Assembly: GCA_963205115.1 (NCBI GenBank)
Contig: CAUJHV010000054.1
Coordinates: 22,245 to 86,244, forward strand
DNA: 64,000 nucleotides
Reading direction: 5' to 3'
Source of the DNA: Pseudomonadota bacterium
GTDB lineage: Bacteria; Pseudomonadota; Gammaproteobacteria; Burkholderiales; Burkholderiaceae_C
Of the stretch, positions 47,954 to 57,186 are shown in pieces. Both the position numbers and the translations under genes were made by a program. Numbering within the stretch: position 1 is the stretch's first letter; the number at the start of each line of letters is the position of its first letter. A model generated the notes under the pieces. It was not told the DNA's origin. It saw only the letters and a program-made list of their open reading frames with translations, and searched no databases.

Positions 47954-48934
47954 CTAACGGGTCGCGCTGGGCAGGCCCGCGGCGTCGAACACGCCCTCGA
48001 ACAGCGCCGTGCTGAGGTAGCGCTCGCCCGAGTCCGGCAGGATCACGACGATCGTCTTGCCTTCGCTCTCCGGCTTGTTCGCCCAGCGCAGCGCGGCCAC
48101 CACCGCCGCACCGCAGGAGATGCCGCAGAGGATGCCTTCTTCGCGCGCGAGGCGGCGCGCCATTTCCAGGGACTCGTCGTTGCCGACGGTCTCGATGGCA
48201 TCGACCACCGACAGGTCCAGGACACCCGGCACGAAGCCGGCGCCCAGGCCCTGGATCTTGTGCGGCGAGGGTTTCAGTTCCTCGCCGCGGCGGGTCTGCG
48301 TCAGCACCGGGCTGGCTTCGGGCTCGACCGCCACCGAGGTGATGGCCTTGCCGCGTGTGCGCTTGATGTAGCGCGTGACACCCGTGATGGTGCCGCCGGT
48401 GCCCACGCCGGAAACAAAGATGTCGACCTGGCCGTCGGTGTCGTCCCAGATTTCGGGGCCGGTGGTGGATTCGTGGATGGCCGGGTTGGCGGGGTTCTGG
48501 AACTGCTGCAGCAGCACGCAGTTCGGGTCGGCCGCGGCGATTTCCTCGGCCTTGGCGATGGCGCCCTTCATGCCCTTGGCGCCCTCGGTCAGCACCAGCT
48601 TGGCGCCGTAGGCCAGCAGCAGCTTGCGCCGCTCGACGCTCATGGTCTCGGGCATGGTCAGCGTGATCGGGTAGCCGCGCGCCGCGGCCACGTAGGCCAG
48701 CGCGATGCCGGTATTGCCGCTGGTGGGCTCGACGATGGACTTGCCCGGGCCCAGCAGGCCGCGCTTTTCGGCGTCCCAGACCATGGCCGCGCCGATGCGG
48801 CACTTCACCGAATAGGCCGGGTTGCGGCCTTCGATCTTGGCCAGCACGGTGGCCTTGGCGCCGGCCGTGACACGGTTCAGGCGCACGAGCGGCGTGCGGC
48901 CGATGGAGCGGGAGTTGTCTTCGTAAATGCGCAT
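47954..48934 (-). CDS. cysK: Cysteine synthase A (O-acetylserine sulfhydrylase)
   Basis: PLP enzyme (326 residues) that makes cysteine from O-acetylserine and sulfide. The PLP lysine is Lys44 in YSVKCRIGAAM, the substrate loop is PTSGNTG, the phosphate cup is GTGGTITG, and the C-terminal ILPDSGERYLST is CysK-like; the NPAYSVKCR pattern favours CysK over CysM. The ATG follows GAGG. It is divergent from cbbM across a 255-base region. Confidence 0.95.
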   Translation of the reverse strand: MRIYEDNSRSIGRTPLVRLNRVTAGAKATVLAKIEGRNPAYSVKCRIGAAMVWDAEKRGLLGPGKSIVEPTSGNTGIALAYVAAARGYPITLTMPETMSVERRKLLLAYGAKLVLTEGAKGMKGAIAKAEEIAAADPNCVLLQQFQNPANPAIHESTTGPEIWDDTDGQVDIFVSGVGTGGTITGVTRYIKRTRGKAITSVAVEPEASPVLTQTRRGEELKPSPHKIQGLGAGFVPGVLDLSVVDAIETVGNDESLEMARRLAREEGILCGISCGAAVVAALRWANKPESEGKTIVVILPDSGERYLSTALFEGVFDAAGLPSATR

Positions 48935-49086
48935 GGTGGTGTGCCTCGGCTACGACCTGGCGGTCGGGAATGGCGGTGATGCAACGAGGGTACCCGCTGG
49001 CGCTTATGCACTCAACGAAGGCTTTTTTGTTTGCATATGCGCGGGAGTTTCGATTCACCGCGCAAAACCCTGTCGCCGCGCCACTT

Positions 49087-49104
49087 ATTCAGCACAAGCT
49101 GAAT
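49087..49104. promoter_or_regulatory. Candidate CbbR operator upstream of cbbM
   Basis: ATTCAG-N6-CTGAAT, a perfect dyad followed by C, lies 86 bases before the cbbM start. The same half-sites with a five-base spacer occur in the cbbR-cbbE region (55190-55206). LysR-family CbbR sites are dyads of this kind. A TTGAGT at 49121 could be a -35 element; no clear -10 follows. Confidence 0.6.
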
Positions 49105-49189
49105 CCACCGGTCAATATTCTTGAGTTGTTCTTATTCATCGTGACTTCTAGAGTGCGGGCCATCCACCCACATGACCTCAGGAGCCGCC

Positions 49190-50572
49190 ATGGACCAGTC
49201 CAGCCGATATGCCGATCTCAGCCTGCGCGAGGCCGCGCTGATCCAGGGTGGCCAGCACATCCTGGTGGCCTACCGGATGAAGCCCAAGGCGGGCCATGGC
49301 TACCTGGCGGCAGCGGCGCATTTCGCCGCCGAATCGTCCACCGGCACCAACGTCGAGGTGTCGACCACGGACGACTTCACCCGCGGCGTCGACGCGCTGG
49401 TCTACCAGATCGACGAAGCCGGCGAGCAGATGCGCATCGCCTACCCGCTGGACCTCTTCGACCGCAACATCACCGACGGCCGGATGATGATCGTGTCCTT
49501 CCTGACGCTGGCGATCGGCAACAACCAGGGCATGGGCGACATCGAGTACGCCAAGATGATCGACTTCTGGATGCCGCCGCGCGCCATCCAGCTGTTCGAC
49601 GGACCGAACAAGGACATCAGCGACCTGTGGCGCATCCTGGGCCGGCCGCTGAAGGATGGCGGCTACATCGCCGGCACCATCATCAAGCCCAAGCTGGGCC
49701 TGCGGCCCGAGCCCTTCGCGCAGGCGGCCTACGAGTTCTGGCTGGGCGGCGACTTCATCAAGAACGACGAGCCGCAGGGCAACCAGGTCTTCGCGCCGAT
49801 GAAGAAGGTGATGCCGCTGGTCTACGACGCGATGAAACGTGCGATGGACAAGACCGGCCAGGCCAAGATCTTCTCGGCCAACATCACGGCCGACGACCAT
49901 TACGAGATGCTGGCGCGCGCCGACTACGTGCTGGAGACCTTCGGCCCGGATGCCGACAAGGTGGCCTTCCTGGTCGACGGCTATGTCGGCGGGCCCGGCA
50001 TGATCAGCACCGCGCGCCGGCAGTACCCCAACCAGTACCTGCACTACCACCGTGCCGGCCATGGCGCCGTGACTTCGCCGCAGACCCAGCGCGGCTATAC
50101 CGCCTACGTGCTGGCCAAGATGAGCCGCTTGCAGGGTGCCAGCGGCATCCACGTGGGCACCATGGGCTACGGCAAGATGGAAGGCGAGAAGGACGACCGC
50201 GCCATCGCCTACATCATCGAACGCGACAGCTACACCGGCCCCGTCTACCACCAGGAGTGGTTCGGCATGAAGCCCACCACGCCCATCATCAGCGGCGGCA
50301 TGAATGCGCTGCGCCTGCCGGGCTTCTTCGAGAACCTGGGCCACGGCAACGTCATCAACACGGCCGGCGGTGGCAGCTACGGCCACATCGACTCACCCGC
50401 CGCGGGCGCGACCAGCCTGCGCCAGGCCTACGAATGCTGGAAGGCCAAGGCCGACCCCATCGCCTGGGCGCGCGAGCACCGCGAGTTTGCGCGGGCCTTC
50501 GATTCCTTCCCGGGCGATGCCGATGCGCTGTACCCCGGCTGGCGCGAGAAGCTCGCCGGCGTGCACCGTTGA
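49190..50572 (+). CDS. cbbM: Form II ribulose-bisphosphate carboxylase (RuBisCO)
   Basis: Fixes CO2 onto ribulose 1,5-bisphosphate; a 460-residue form II large subunit that needs no small subunit. Numbering matches Rhodospirillum rubrum exactly: Lys166 in IKPKLGLR, carbamylated Lys191 with Asp193 and Glu194 in GGDFIKNDEPQGNQ, His287 in HYHRAGHGA, and Lys329 in loop 6 (GTMGYGKMEG). All catalytic residues are present. The ATG at 49190 follows AGGAG at six bases; an in-frame ATG 18 bases upstream is less likely. cbbQ overlaps its stop (TGATG). Confidence 0.98.
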   Translation: MDQSSRYADLSLREAALIQGGQHILVAYRMKPKAGHGYLAAAAHFAAESSTGTNVEVSTTDDFTRGVDALVYQIDEAGEQMRIAYPLDLFDRNITDGRMMIVSFLTLAIGNNQGMGDIEYAKMIDFWMPPRAIQLFDGPNKDISDLWRILGRPLKDGGYIAGTIIKPKLGLRPEPFAQAAYEFWLGGDFIKNDEPQGNQVFAPMKKVMPLVYDAMKRAMDKTGQAKIFSANITADDHYEMLARADYVLETFGPDADKVAFLVDGYVGGPGMISTARRQYPNQYLHYHRAGHGAVTSPQTQRGYTAYVLAKMSRLQGASGIHVGTMGYGKMEGEKDDRAIAYIIERDSYTGPVYHQEWFGMKPTTPIISGGMNALRLPGFFENLGHGNVINTAGGGSYGHIDSPAAGATSLRQAYECWKAKADPIAWAREHREFARAFDSFPGDADALYPGWREKLAGVHR

Positions 50573-51390
50573 TGCGGGCACCTGCCGTGGGGCCGCTGTC
50601 CGACTGGCGCGTCGCCGCCGAACCCCGCTACGCCCCACAGGCCGACGAGGTGCCGCTGTTCGAGGCGGCCTATGCCGCGCGGCTGCCGGTCATGGTCAAG
50701 GGCCCCACGGGCTGCGGCAAGAGCCGCTTCGTCGAGTACATGGCCTGGCGCCTGGACCGCCCGCTGGTCACCGTGGCCTGCAACGAGGACATGACCGCGG
50801 CCGATCTGGTGGGCCGCTTCCTGCTGGAACCCGGCGGCACGCGCTGGCAGGACGGCCCGCTCACGCTGGCCGCCCGCCACGGGGCGATCTGCTACCTCGA
50901 CGAGGTGGTGGAGGCGCGGCAGGACACCACCGTGGTGATCCACCCGCTGACCGACCACCGGCGCGTGCTGCCGCTGGACAAGAAAGGCGAGCTGGTTCGC
51001 GCGCACCCGGACTTCCAGCTGGTCATTTCGTACAACCCGGGCTACCAGAACCTGATGAAGGACCTCAAGGCGTCGACGCGGCAGCGCTTCACGGCGCTGG
51101 ACTTCGACTACCCCGCGCCGCAGCCCGAGGCCGCCATCGTGGCCGCTGAAACCGGCCTGGACGCGGCACGGGCCGCGCAGCTGGTGGAAGTGGCCGCCGC
51201 GGCACGCCGGCTCAAGGGACACGGGCTGGCCGAAGGCGTGTCCACGCGGCTGCTGGTCTATGCCGCCACGCTCATGGGTCACGGCATCGAGCCACGTGCC
51301 GCCTGCCGCATGGCCCTGGTGCGCCCCATCACCGACGACGCCGACATCCGCGACACGCTGGTCCACGCCATCGACGCGGTGTTTGCCTGA
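50572..51390 (+). CDS. cbbQ: RuBisCO activase AAA+ subunit CbbQ
   Basis: MoxR-type AAA+ ATPase (272 residues) that forms hexamers and, with CbbO, removes inhibitory sugar phosphates from RuBisCO. Walker A is GPTGCGKS (44-51) and Walker B is ICYLDEVVEA, then STRQRF with the arginine finger region. The ATG shares one base with the cbbM stop. cbbO follows after 31 bases, giving the form II activase gene order cbbM-cbbQ-cbbO. Confidence 0.96.
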   Translation: MRAPAVGPLSDWRVAAEPRYAPQADEVPLFEAAYAARLPVMVKGPTGCGKSRFVEYMAWRLDRPLVTVACNEDMTAADLVGRFLLEPGGTRWQDGPLTLAARHGAICYLDEVVEARQDTTVVIHPLTDHRRVLPLDKKGELVRAHPDFQLVISYNPGYQNLMKDLKASTRQRFTALDFDYPAPQPEAAIVAAETGLDAARAAQLVEVAAAARRLKGHGLAEGVSTRLLVYAATLMGHGIEPRAACRMALVRPITDDADIRDTLVHAIDAVFA

Positions 51391-51421
51391 CCCACGGCCG
51401 CGCGCGGTTCGCGACCACCCC

Positions 51422-53746
51422 ATGGGCACCGCCGCTCGCGTAGACAGTTATGGCCGATCGGCCGCGCCGCAGCGGCCAGCCTCACGCCACGCCGCGTGGC
51501 GCGAGCGGCTGGACTGCCGCTTCCCGGCCGTGGACGAGGTCTTCGACGGGTGCCTGGATGGCGCACTGCGCGTGCTGGACCGTGAAGCGGACGTCGCCGC
51601 CTACATCGACCAGGCCCGCTGGTTGGCCGGCCTGGGCCGCGGACCGGAGCCGGTGTTGACCTTCCTGGAGGCCTGGCCCTCGGTGGTGGAGCCGCTCGGC
51701 GCCCACGCGGCCGAGGCCGCGCTGCGCTCGCTGGCGCAGGCCGCCGCGGCCTTCCAGAAGTCGCCCAACGGCACCGCACTGGCGCCCTTGCTGCACAGCC
51801 TGCCCGCGGTCGCGCGCCGGCTGCGCTCGGCCGATCTGCTGGGCCAGTACCTGGCGCTGACGGTCGAGTTGATGCAACGCAGCAGCGTGTCCATCCACGG
51901 CCGGCACGCCACCGGCCCCAGCCCCAGCCTGCCCACCTTCCTGCGCCAGGCGCCGCTGCTGGTGGCGCAGGTGCCGCTGGAGGGCCTACGGCGCTGGGTG
52001 CAGGAAGGCCTGCGGCTGCACGGTGCACACCCGCAGCGCCAGATCGATTTTTTCGCGCTGAGCACGCCCGATGCACGCGCGCTGCTCGCACGCGAGCGCC
52101 ACGGCACGCTGCTGGCGGACGCCGAGCGGCGGCTCGCGCTGACCCTTCGCGGCCTGTGGGGCGAGGACCTGCCGCTGATTCCCTACCCGGTGCTGTGCAC
52201 GGATGGCGCCGGCGCCGACACCGTGCGCCAACCGTACGTGCAGGACGACGGCCTGCGCCTGCCCGAGGTGCTGGACGCGCGGGCCGGCGTGCCCGCGCTA
52301 CAGCTCTACCGGGCGATGCTCGCGCACATGGCCGGGCACCGCCGCTGGAGCACGCCGCTGGTGGCGGACAACCTGAGCCCGCTGCAGCGCCTGGCGGTGG
52401 AGTGTGTCGAGGACGCGCGCATAGACGCCCTGGTGCTGCGGCGTTTTCCGGGGCTGCGCCCAGCGCTGCTGGCCCTGCACCCGGCCCCGGCGGAAGACGG
52501 CTGTGACCCCGCAGGCGAGTCCTGCCTGCGCCACCGCCTGGCCTGCCTGTCCCGTGCGCTGCTGGACCCGGCGCACGGCTACCGCGACCCGGCGCTGCGG
52601 GATGCCGAGGCGCGCTTTCTTGCAGCCCTGGCCTGCGGCGAGTCGTCCACCGCCGCCATGCGGGCTCTGGCCATCGCGTGGTCGGCCGCCACGCGGCGCC
52701 AGAGCGACCAGCTGGCCCGCGTGCGCTTCGAGGACACCGAGGTGCCCTGGCGCGACGACAACCGCCACCTGTGGCGCTACATCGAAGCCGGTGACGAGGA
52801 GGACACCGCCGGCGACGAAAAGCCCCGCACGGCCGCGCCCGAGTCCGGTGGCCTGCCACCGCGCCACTACCCGGAGTGGGACGCCGCCACCCACAGCTAC
52901 CGCCCGGACTGGACCAGCGTCTACGACACGCTGCAGCCCGCGGGTTCCGCCGCCGACATCGACGCCTTGCTGGCCCGGCACGCGGCCGAAGCCCGCCAGC
53001 TCCAACGCCTGCTCGACCGCCTGAAGCCGCAGGACCGCACGCGGCTGCGCCAGCAGGAAGAAGGCACCGAGCTCGACCTGGATGTGGCCCTGCGCGCGCT
53101 CAGCGACTGGCGCGCCGGCGCGCAGCCCGACTCACGCATCCACATGCGCACGCGCACCGACGGGCGCGACATCGCGCTGATGCTGCTGATGGACCTGTCG
53201 CAATCGGTGGACGACACCGTGCCCGGCACCGGCGAGACCGTGCTGGGTCTGTCACGCGCGGCGGTCGCGCTGCTGGCCGGCGCCGTGGCGGCGCTGGGCG
53301 ACCGCCTGGCCATCATCGGCTTTCACTCCAACACCCGGCACGAGGTGCGCCTGCTGCACATCAAGGGTTTCAGCGAAGCCTGGGACGAGCGGCCCAAGGC
53401 CCGCCTGGCCGGCGTGAGGGCCGGTTGGTCCACACGCATGGGTGCGGCCTTGCGCCACGCCGGACACCTGCTGTCCGGGCAGACCGCGGACAAGCGCTTG
53501 CTGCTGGTTCTGACCGACGGCCGGCCCGCCGACATCGACGAGCCCGACCCTGAACATCTGAGCGCCGATGCGGCCCAGGCCGTGCGTGAACTGGACCGTC
53601 AGGGCCTCTACACCCACTGCATCAGCCTGGATGCCGCAGCCGACGATTACGTGGGCCGCATCTTCGGCCCGCGCTGGTCGGTGGTGGACCGCGTCGCGCA
53701 GCTGCCGCTGCGACTGCCGGAGATCGTGTTGCGCCTGACGCGATGA
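51422..53746 (+). CDS. cbbO: RuBisCO activase adaptor CbbO (VWA domain)
   Basis: A 774-residue adaptor that docks the CbbQ hexamer to RuBisCO through its C-terminal von Willebrand A domain. The MIDAS metal site DLSQS is at 591-595, in LMLLMDLSQSVDDT, and further VWA motifs (ADKRLLLVLTDGRPADI) follow. The N-terminal 500 residues are mostly helical, with an acidic linker (EAGDEEDTAGDEK) near 455-470. It ends three bases before the convergent acetyltransferase gene. Confidence 0.95.
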   Translation: MGTAARVDSYGRSAAPQRPASRHAAWRERLDCRFPAVDEVFDGCLDGALRVLDREADVAAYIDQARWLAGLGRGPEPVLTFLEAWPSVVEPLGAHAAEAALRSLAQAAAAFQKSPNGTALAPLLHSLPAVARRLRSADLLGQYLALTVELMQRSSVSIHGRHATGPSPSLPTFLRQAPLLVAQVPLEGLRRWVQEGLRLHGAHPQRQIDFFALSTPDARALLARERHGTLLADAERRLALTLRGLWGEDLPLIPYPVLCTDGAGADTVRQPYVQDDGLRLPEVLDARAGVPALQLYRAMLAHMAGHRRWSTPLVADNLSPLQRLAVECVEDARIDALVLRRFPGLRPALLALHPAPAEDGCDPAGESCLRHRLACLSRALLDPAHGYRDPALRDAEARFLAALACGESSTAAMRALAIAWSAATRRQSDQLARVRFEDTEVPWRDDNRHLWRYIEAGDEEDTAGDEKPRTAAPESGGLPPRHYPEWDAATHSYRPDWTSVYDTLQPAGSAADIDALLARHAAEARQLQRLLDRLKPQDRTRLRQQEEGTELDLDVALRALSDWRAGAQPDSRIHMRTRTDGRDIALMLLMDLSQSVDDTVPGTGETVLGLSRAAVALLAGAVAALGDRLAIIGFHSNTRHEVRLLHIKGFSEAWDERPKARLAGVRAGWSTRMGAALRHAGHLLSGQTADKRLLLVLTDGRPADIDEPDPEHLSADAAQAVRELDRQGLYTHCISLDAAADDYVGRIFGPRWSVVDRVAQLPLRLPEIVLRLTR

Positions 53747-53749
53747 GTG

Positions 53750-54199
53750 TCACTGCGGGCGCGGCAGGTTGTCCGCCAGCACCTTGCCCATGCTGATGCG
53801 CGGCTCCACCGCATAACCCAGCACCTCATAGAACGCCGCGGTGGCCGCATTGCCCGCCAGCAGCTGCAGGTTGACCTTCAGGCAGCCCGCGCGCGTGAGC
53901 GCCGATTCGGCCGTCTTCACCAGCGCCGAGCCCAGGCCCGCGCGGCGGCAGTCGGGGTGCACGGCGATGGAATAGAGCCAGCCGCGGTGGCCGTCGTAGC
54001 CGGCCATGGCCGTGCCGACGATGGCGCCTGCAGGCGCCGAGGCCTCGGCCACAAAGAGCAGGCCATCGGCGGCCGCGAGCTTCTTGTCCAGCGCCAGCGC
54101 GGGGTCGTTGTGCGCGGTCTCGTAGCCGAATACGGTGCGCCACAGCGCGATGACGCCGGCACGGTCACGCGTGTCGTCATAAGGGCGGATGGTGTGCAT
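53750..54199 (-). CDS. GNAT-family N-acetyltransferase
   Basis: A 149-residue acetyltransferase of the GNAT fold: the acetyl-CoA pyrophosphate loop is in AVHPDCRRAGLGSALVKTAE (R/Q-x-x-G-x-G/A pattern), followed by LKVNLQLLAGNAATAAFYEVLGY. The whole length resembles YpeA-like acetyltransferases. Substrate unknown. It is wedged between cbbO (convergent) and cbbR (same strand, 32 bases upstream), so it may be read through from cbbR. No link to the Calvin cycle can be shown. Confidence 0.88.
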   Translation of the reverse strand: MHTIRPYDDTRDRAGVIALWRTVFGYETAHNDPALALDKKLAAADGLLFVAEASAPAGAIVGTAMAGYDGHRGWLYSIAVHPDCRRAGLGSALVKTAESALTRAGCLKVNLQLLAGNAATAAFYEVLGYAVEPRISMGKVLADNLPRPQ

Positions 54200-54231
54200 G
54201 CGACGAGCTTAACGCCGCTGCGGCACCGCCA

Positions 54232-55191
54232 TCAGCCCGCTCTGCGGCCCGCTTGCGGCTGCGGGTCGAGCAGCGGGCGGTCGTGCTCGGCCAGCTGCCG
54301 CTCGCCATGCTCGAGGATGAAGTAGCGCAGCGCTTCGGCCGCCGGCGACAACATCTTGGACTGCATGTGCACGACGTTCCAGGTGCGCATCAGCGGGGTG
54401 TTTTCGACGTGCAGCAGCTCCATCAGCCCGCAGCGCAGCTCCAGGCCCATCGTGTGCAGCGACAGGAAGCTCAGGCCCATGCCCGCCATCACCGCCTGCT
54501 TGATGGTCTCGTTGCTGGGCATTTCCATGGCGATGCGCGGTTCGACCCGGTGGTCCTGGAAGAAGCGGTCCATCAGCGCACGCGTGCCGGACGCGGGCTC
54601 GCGCACGATCAGCGGGTGGGCGGCGATGGCCGACAGCGGCGGGTGGCCGATCTGCAGGATCGGATGTCCCGGCGGCGCGACGAAGACGTGCGGGTGCGCG
54701 GCAAAGGGTTCGGCGCGCGTGGCGATTTCCTTGGGCGGCCGGCCCATGATGGCAATGTCCACCTCGCCGCCCTGCAGCAAGGTCACCAGCTGCTCGCGGT
54801 TGGCGCTGACCTGCAGCTTGACCTCGATGCCCGGGTGCTCTTCGCGGAATTGCGTCAGCAGCCGCGGCACGAAGTACTTGGCCGTGCTCACCATGCCGAT
54901 GTTCAGCACGCCCTGCTCCAGCTTGCGAAAACGCGCCATCGCGTCGTCCGCGTCCTTCAGCGTGGCCAGCATGCGCTTGGCGTAGACCAGGAAGTATTCG
55001 CCGGCGGTCGTCAGGCTGACCTTGCGGCCTTCGCGATCGAACAGGGGCAGCTCGATCGCCGATTCGAGCTCCTTGACCTGCATGGTCACGGCCGGGGGCG
55101 TCAGGTGCAACGCCTCGGCCGCACGCACGAAGCTCAGGTGCCGCGCCACCTCGGTAAAGACCCGCAGCTGGCGGAAGGTGACCGTCTTCAT
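54232..55191 (-). CDS. cbbR: LysR-family Calvin-cycle regulator CbbR
   Basis: The 319-residue activator of cbb operons. N-terminal winged helix: LSFVRAAEALHLTPPAVTMQVKELESAIELPLF (the PPAVTMQVK recognition helix is CbbR-like). The effector domain has ISANREQLVTLL-type and PSNETIKQAVMAGMGLSFLSLHT stretches typical of CbbR, which senses metabolites such as RuBP or NADPH. It is divergent from cbbEFPTZ and lies between the two cbb blocks. Its start codon overlaps the dyad at 55190. Confidence 0.93.
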   Translation of the reverse strand: MKTVTFRQLRVFTEVARHLSFVRAAEALHLTPPAVTMQVKELESAIELPLFDREGRKVSLTTAGEYFLVYAKRMLATLKDADDAMARFRKLEQGVLNIGMVSTAKYFVPRLLTQFREEHPGIEVKLQVSANREQLVTLLQGGEVDIAIMGRPPKEIATRAEPFAAHPHVFVAPPGHPILQIGHPPLSAIAAHPLIVREPASGTRALMDRFFQDHRVEPRIAMEMPSNETIKQAVMAGMGLSFLSLHTMGLELRCGLMELLHVENTPLMRTWNVVHMQSKMLSPAAEALRYFILEHGERQLAEHDRPLLDPQPQAGRRAG

Positions 55192-55256
55192 TCAGAGTTT
55201 CTGAATCAAAAGCCAATTATTGATGAATTTACCTTAAATATCGCGGTTCTTATATT
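55190..55256 (+). promoter_or_regulatory. cbbR-cbbE divergent control region
   Basis: ATTCAG-N5-CTGAAT lies at 55190-55206, sharing half-sites with the cbbM upstream dyad. A predicted cbbE promoter follows: TTTACC (55228-55233), 17-base spacer, TATATT (55251-55256), 27 bases before the cbbE start. The stretch is AT-rich, unlike its surroundings. Confidence 0.6.
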
Positions 55257-55282
55257 GGGCGCCAGACAGCCGGAATCCGCCC

Positions 55283-55978
55283 ATGAACCACCTGATCGCA
55301 CCCAGCATCCTCTCGGCCGACTTCGCCCGCCTCGGTGACGAGATCCGCCAGGTCATCGCGGCCGGCGCCGACTGGATCCACTTCGACGTGATGGACAACC
55401 ACTACGTCCCGAACCTGACCATCGGCCCCGCGGTGGCGCAGTCCATCAAGCCGCATTGCCGCCGCGCCGACGGCACGCCCGTGCCGCTGGACGTGCACCT
55501 GATGGTCGAACCGGTGGACGCCCTGGCGCACCTGTTTGCCGAAGCCGGTGCCGACCTGATCAGCTTCCACCCGGAAGCCAGCCGGCACGTCGACCGCACG
55601 CTGCAGCTCATCCGCGGCACAGGTTGCCAGGCCGGGCTGGTCTTCAACCCGGCCACCCCGCTGGATGTGCTGGACTGGACGCTGGACAAGGTCGACCTGG
55701 TGTTGATCATGAGCGTCAATCCGGGCTTCGGCGGGCAGAGCTTCATCGATGGCGCGCTGCGCAAGATCGAGCAGGCGCGCCAGATGATCGATGCCGAACA
55801 GCGGCGCAGCGGGCGCACGATCCGCCTGGAGGTCGACGGCGGTATCAAGGTCGACAACATCCGCCGCGTCGCACAGGCTGGCGCTGACACCTTCGTGGCC
55901 GGCAGCGCCATCTTCGGCAAGCCCGACTACCGCGCGGTCATCGACGCGATGCGCGCCGAGCTCGAACACACCCGCTGA
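55283..55978 (+). CDS. cbbE: Ribulose-phosphate 3-epimerase
   Basis: Interconverts ribulose 5-phosphate and xylulose 5-phosphate in the regeneration arm of the Calvin cycle. A 231-residue TIM barrel with IAPSILSADFARLGDE, the metal-site HFDVMDNHYVPN, HLMVEPV, MSVNPGFGGQSFI and VDGGI. First gene of the cbbEFPTZ block, behind a predicted promoter and the CbbR dyad. As it is the only rpe seen here, it may also serve general pentose metabolism. Confidence 0.96.
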   Translation: MNHLIAPSILSADFARLGDEIRQVIAAGADWIHFDVMDNHYVPNLTIGPAVAQSIKPHCRRADGTPVPLDVHLMVEPVDALAHLFAEAGADLISFHPEASRHVDRTLQLIRGTGCQAGLVFNPATPLDVLDWTLDKVDLVLIMSVNPGFGGQSFIDGALRKIEQARQMIDAEQRRSGRTIRLEVDGGIKVDNIRRVAQAGADTFVAGSAIFGKPDYRAVIDAMRAELEHTR

Positions 55979-56046
55979 GCGCAGCGGCCGCCGGCGCGGC
56001 GAACCGCAGCCGGCGCTCGACCAGGAATCCGCTTTGAAAGTCCATC

Positions 56047-57144
56047 ATGCCGCTGTCCAAACGCCAGACCCTCACGCAATACCTCATCGAACAACGGCGG
56101 CGTTTCCCCGGCGCCAGCGGTGAACTCAATGCGCTGATCCTCGATGTGTCGATCGCCTGCAAGGCCATCGCGCGCGCCGTGGCCTTTGGCGCGCTGGCCG
56201 AGTCCAACGGTCTGGACACCAGCGGCCTGGCCGGCGGCGCGATCAACGTGCAGGGCGAGCAGCAGAAGCCGCTGGACGTGATCTCCAACGAGATGTTCAT
56301 GCGCCAGACCGAATGGTCCGGCCACCTGGCGGGCATGGCCTCCGAAGAGATGGAACAGCCCTACCAGATCCCCGCGGACTACCCCCGCGGCAAGTACCTG
56401 CTGGTCTTCGATCCGCTGGACGGCTCGTCCAACATCGACGTCAACGTCTCGGTGGGCAGCATCTTCTCGATCCTGCGCGCGCCGCAGGCGGTCGTCGAGT
56501 CCGGCCGCGCGGTCACGGAGGCTGACTTCCTGCAGCCCGGCACCGCGCAGGTCGCCGCGGGCTACGCGCTGTACGGTCCCGTCACGATGCTGGTGCTGAC
56601 GGTGGGCAACGGCGTCGTGGGCTTCACGCTGGACCCCAATCTGGGCGAATTCAAGCTCACGCATCCCAACATCCGTGTGCCGGCCGACACGCAGGAATTT
56701 GCCATCAACACCAGCAACAGCCGCTTCTGGGAGCCGCCGGTCAAGCGCTATGTCGACGAGTGCCTGGCCGGCCGCACAGGCCCGCGCGGCAAGGACTTCA
56801 ACATGCGCTGGATCGCCAGCATGGTGGCCGAGGCCCACCGCATCCTGATGCGCGGCGGCGTCTTCATGTACCCGCGCGACACCAAGGACGCGGCCAAGCC
56901 GGGTCGGCTGCGCCTGCTCTACGAGGCCAACCCGATCGGCTTCGTGATGGAGCAGGCCGGCGGGCGCGCCAGCACGGGACGCCAGCCGATGCTGGGCGTC
57001 AAGCCCAGCACGCTGCACCAGCGCATCGGTCTGGTCTTCGGCTCGAAGAACGAGGTCGAGCGCATCGAGCGCTACCACGCCGAGCCCCACCCCGCCTCGG
57101 ACTTCGCGCCGCTGTTCGCCGAACGCAGCCTGTTCCGCGATTGA
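56047..57144 (+). CDS. cbbF: Fructose-1,6-bisphosphatase class I
   Basis: Hydrolyses fructose 1,6-bisphosphate (and in many autotrophs sedoheptulose 1,7-bisphosphate). The 365-residue class I enzyme has the metal/substrate motif FDPLDGSSNIDVNVSVG and, near the C-terminus, the substrate-binding stretch RLLYEANPIGFVMEQAGG. It lies 68 bases after cbbE and 42 before cbbP. No separate SBPase is seen, so dual activity is likely. Confidence 0.96.
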   Translation: MPLSKRQTLTQYLIEQRRRFPGASGELNALILDVSIACKAIARAVAFGALAESNGLDTSGLAGGAINVQGEQQKPLDVISNEMFMRQTEWSGHLAGMASEEMEQPYQIPADYPRGKYLLVFDPLDGSSNIDVNVSVGSIFSILRAPQAVVESGRAVTEADFLQPGTAQVAAGYALYGPVTMLVLTVGNGVVGFTLDPNLGEFKLTHPNIRVPADTQEFAINTSNSRFWEPPVKRYVDECLAGRTGPRGKDFNMRWIASMVAEAHRILMRGGVFMYPRDTKDAAKPGRLRLLYEANPIGFVMEQAGGRASTGRQPMLGVKPSTLHQRIGLVFGSKNEVERIERYHAEPHPASDFAPLFAERSLFRD

Positions 57145-57186
57145 GCACCGATCTGTCATGCATTTGAATCGTTAGGTCCCACCACC

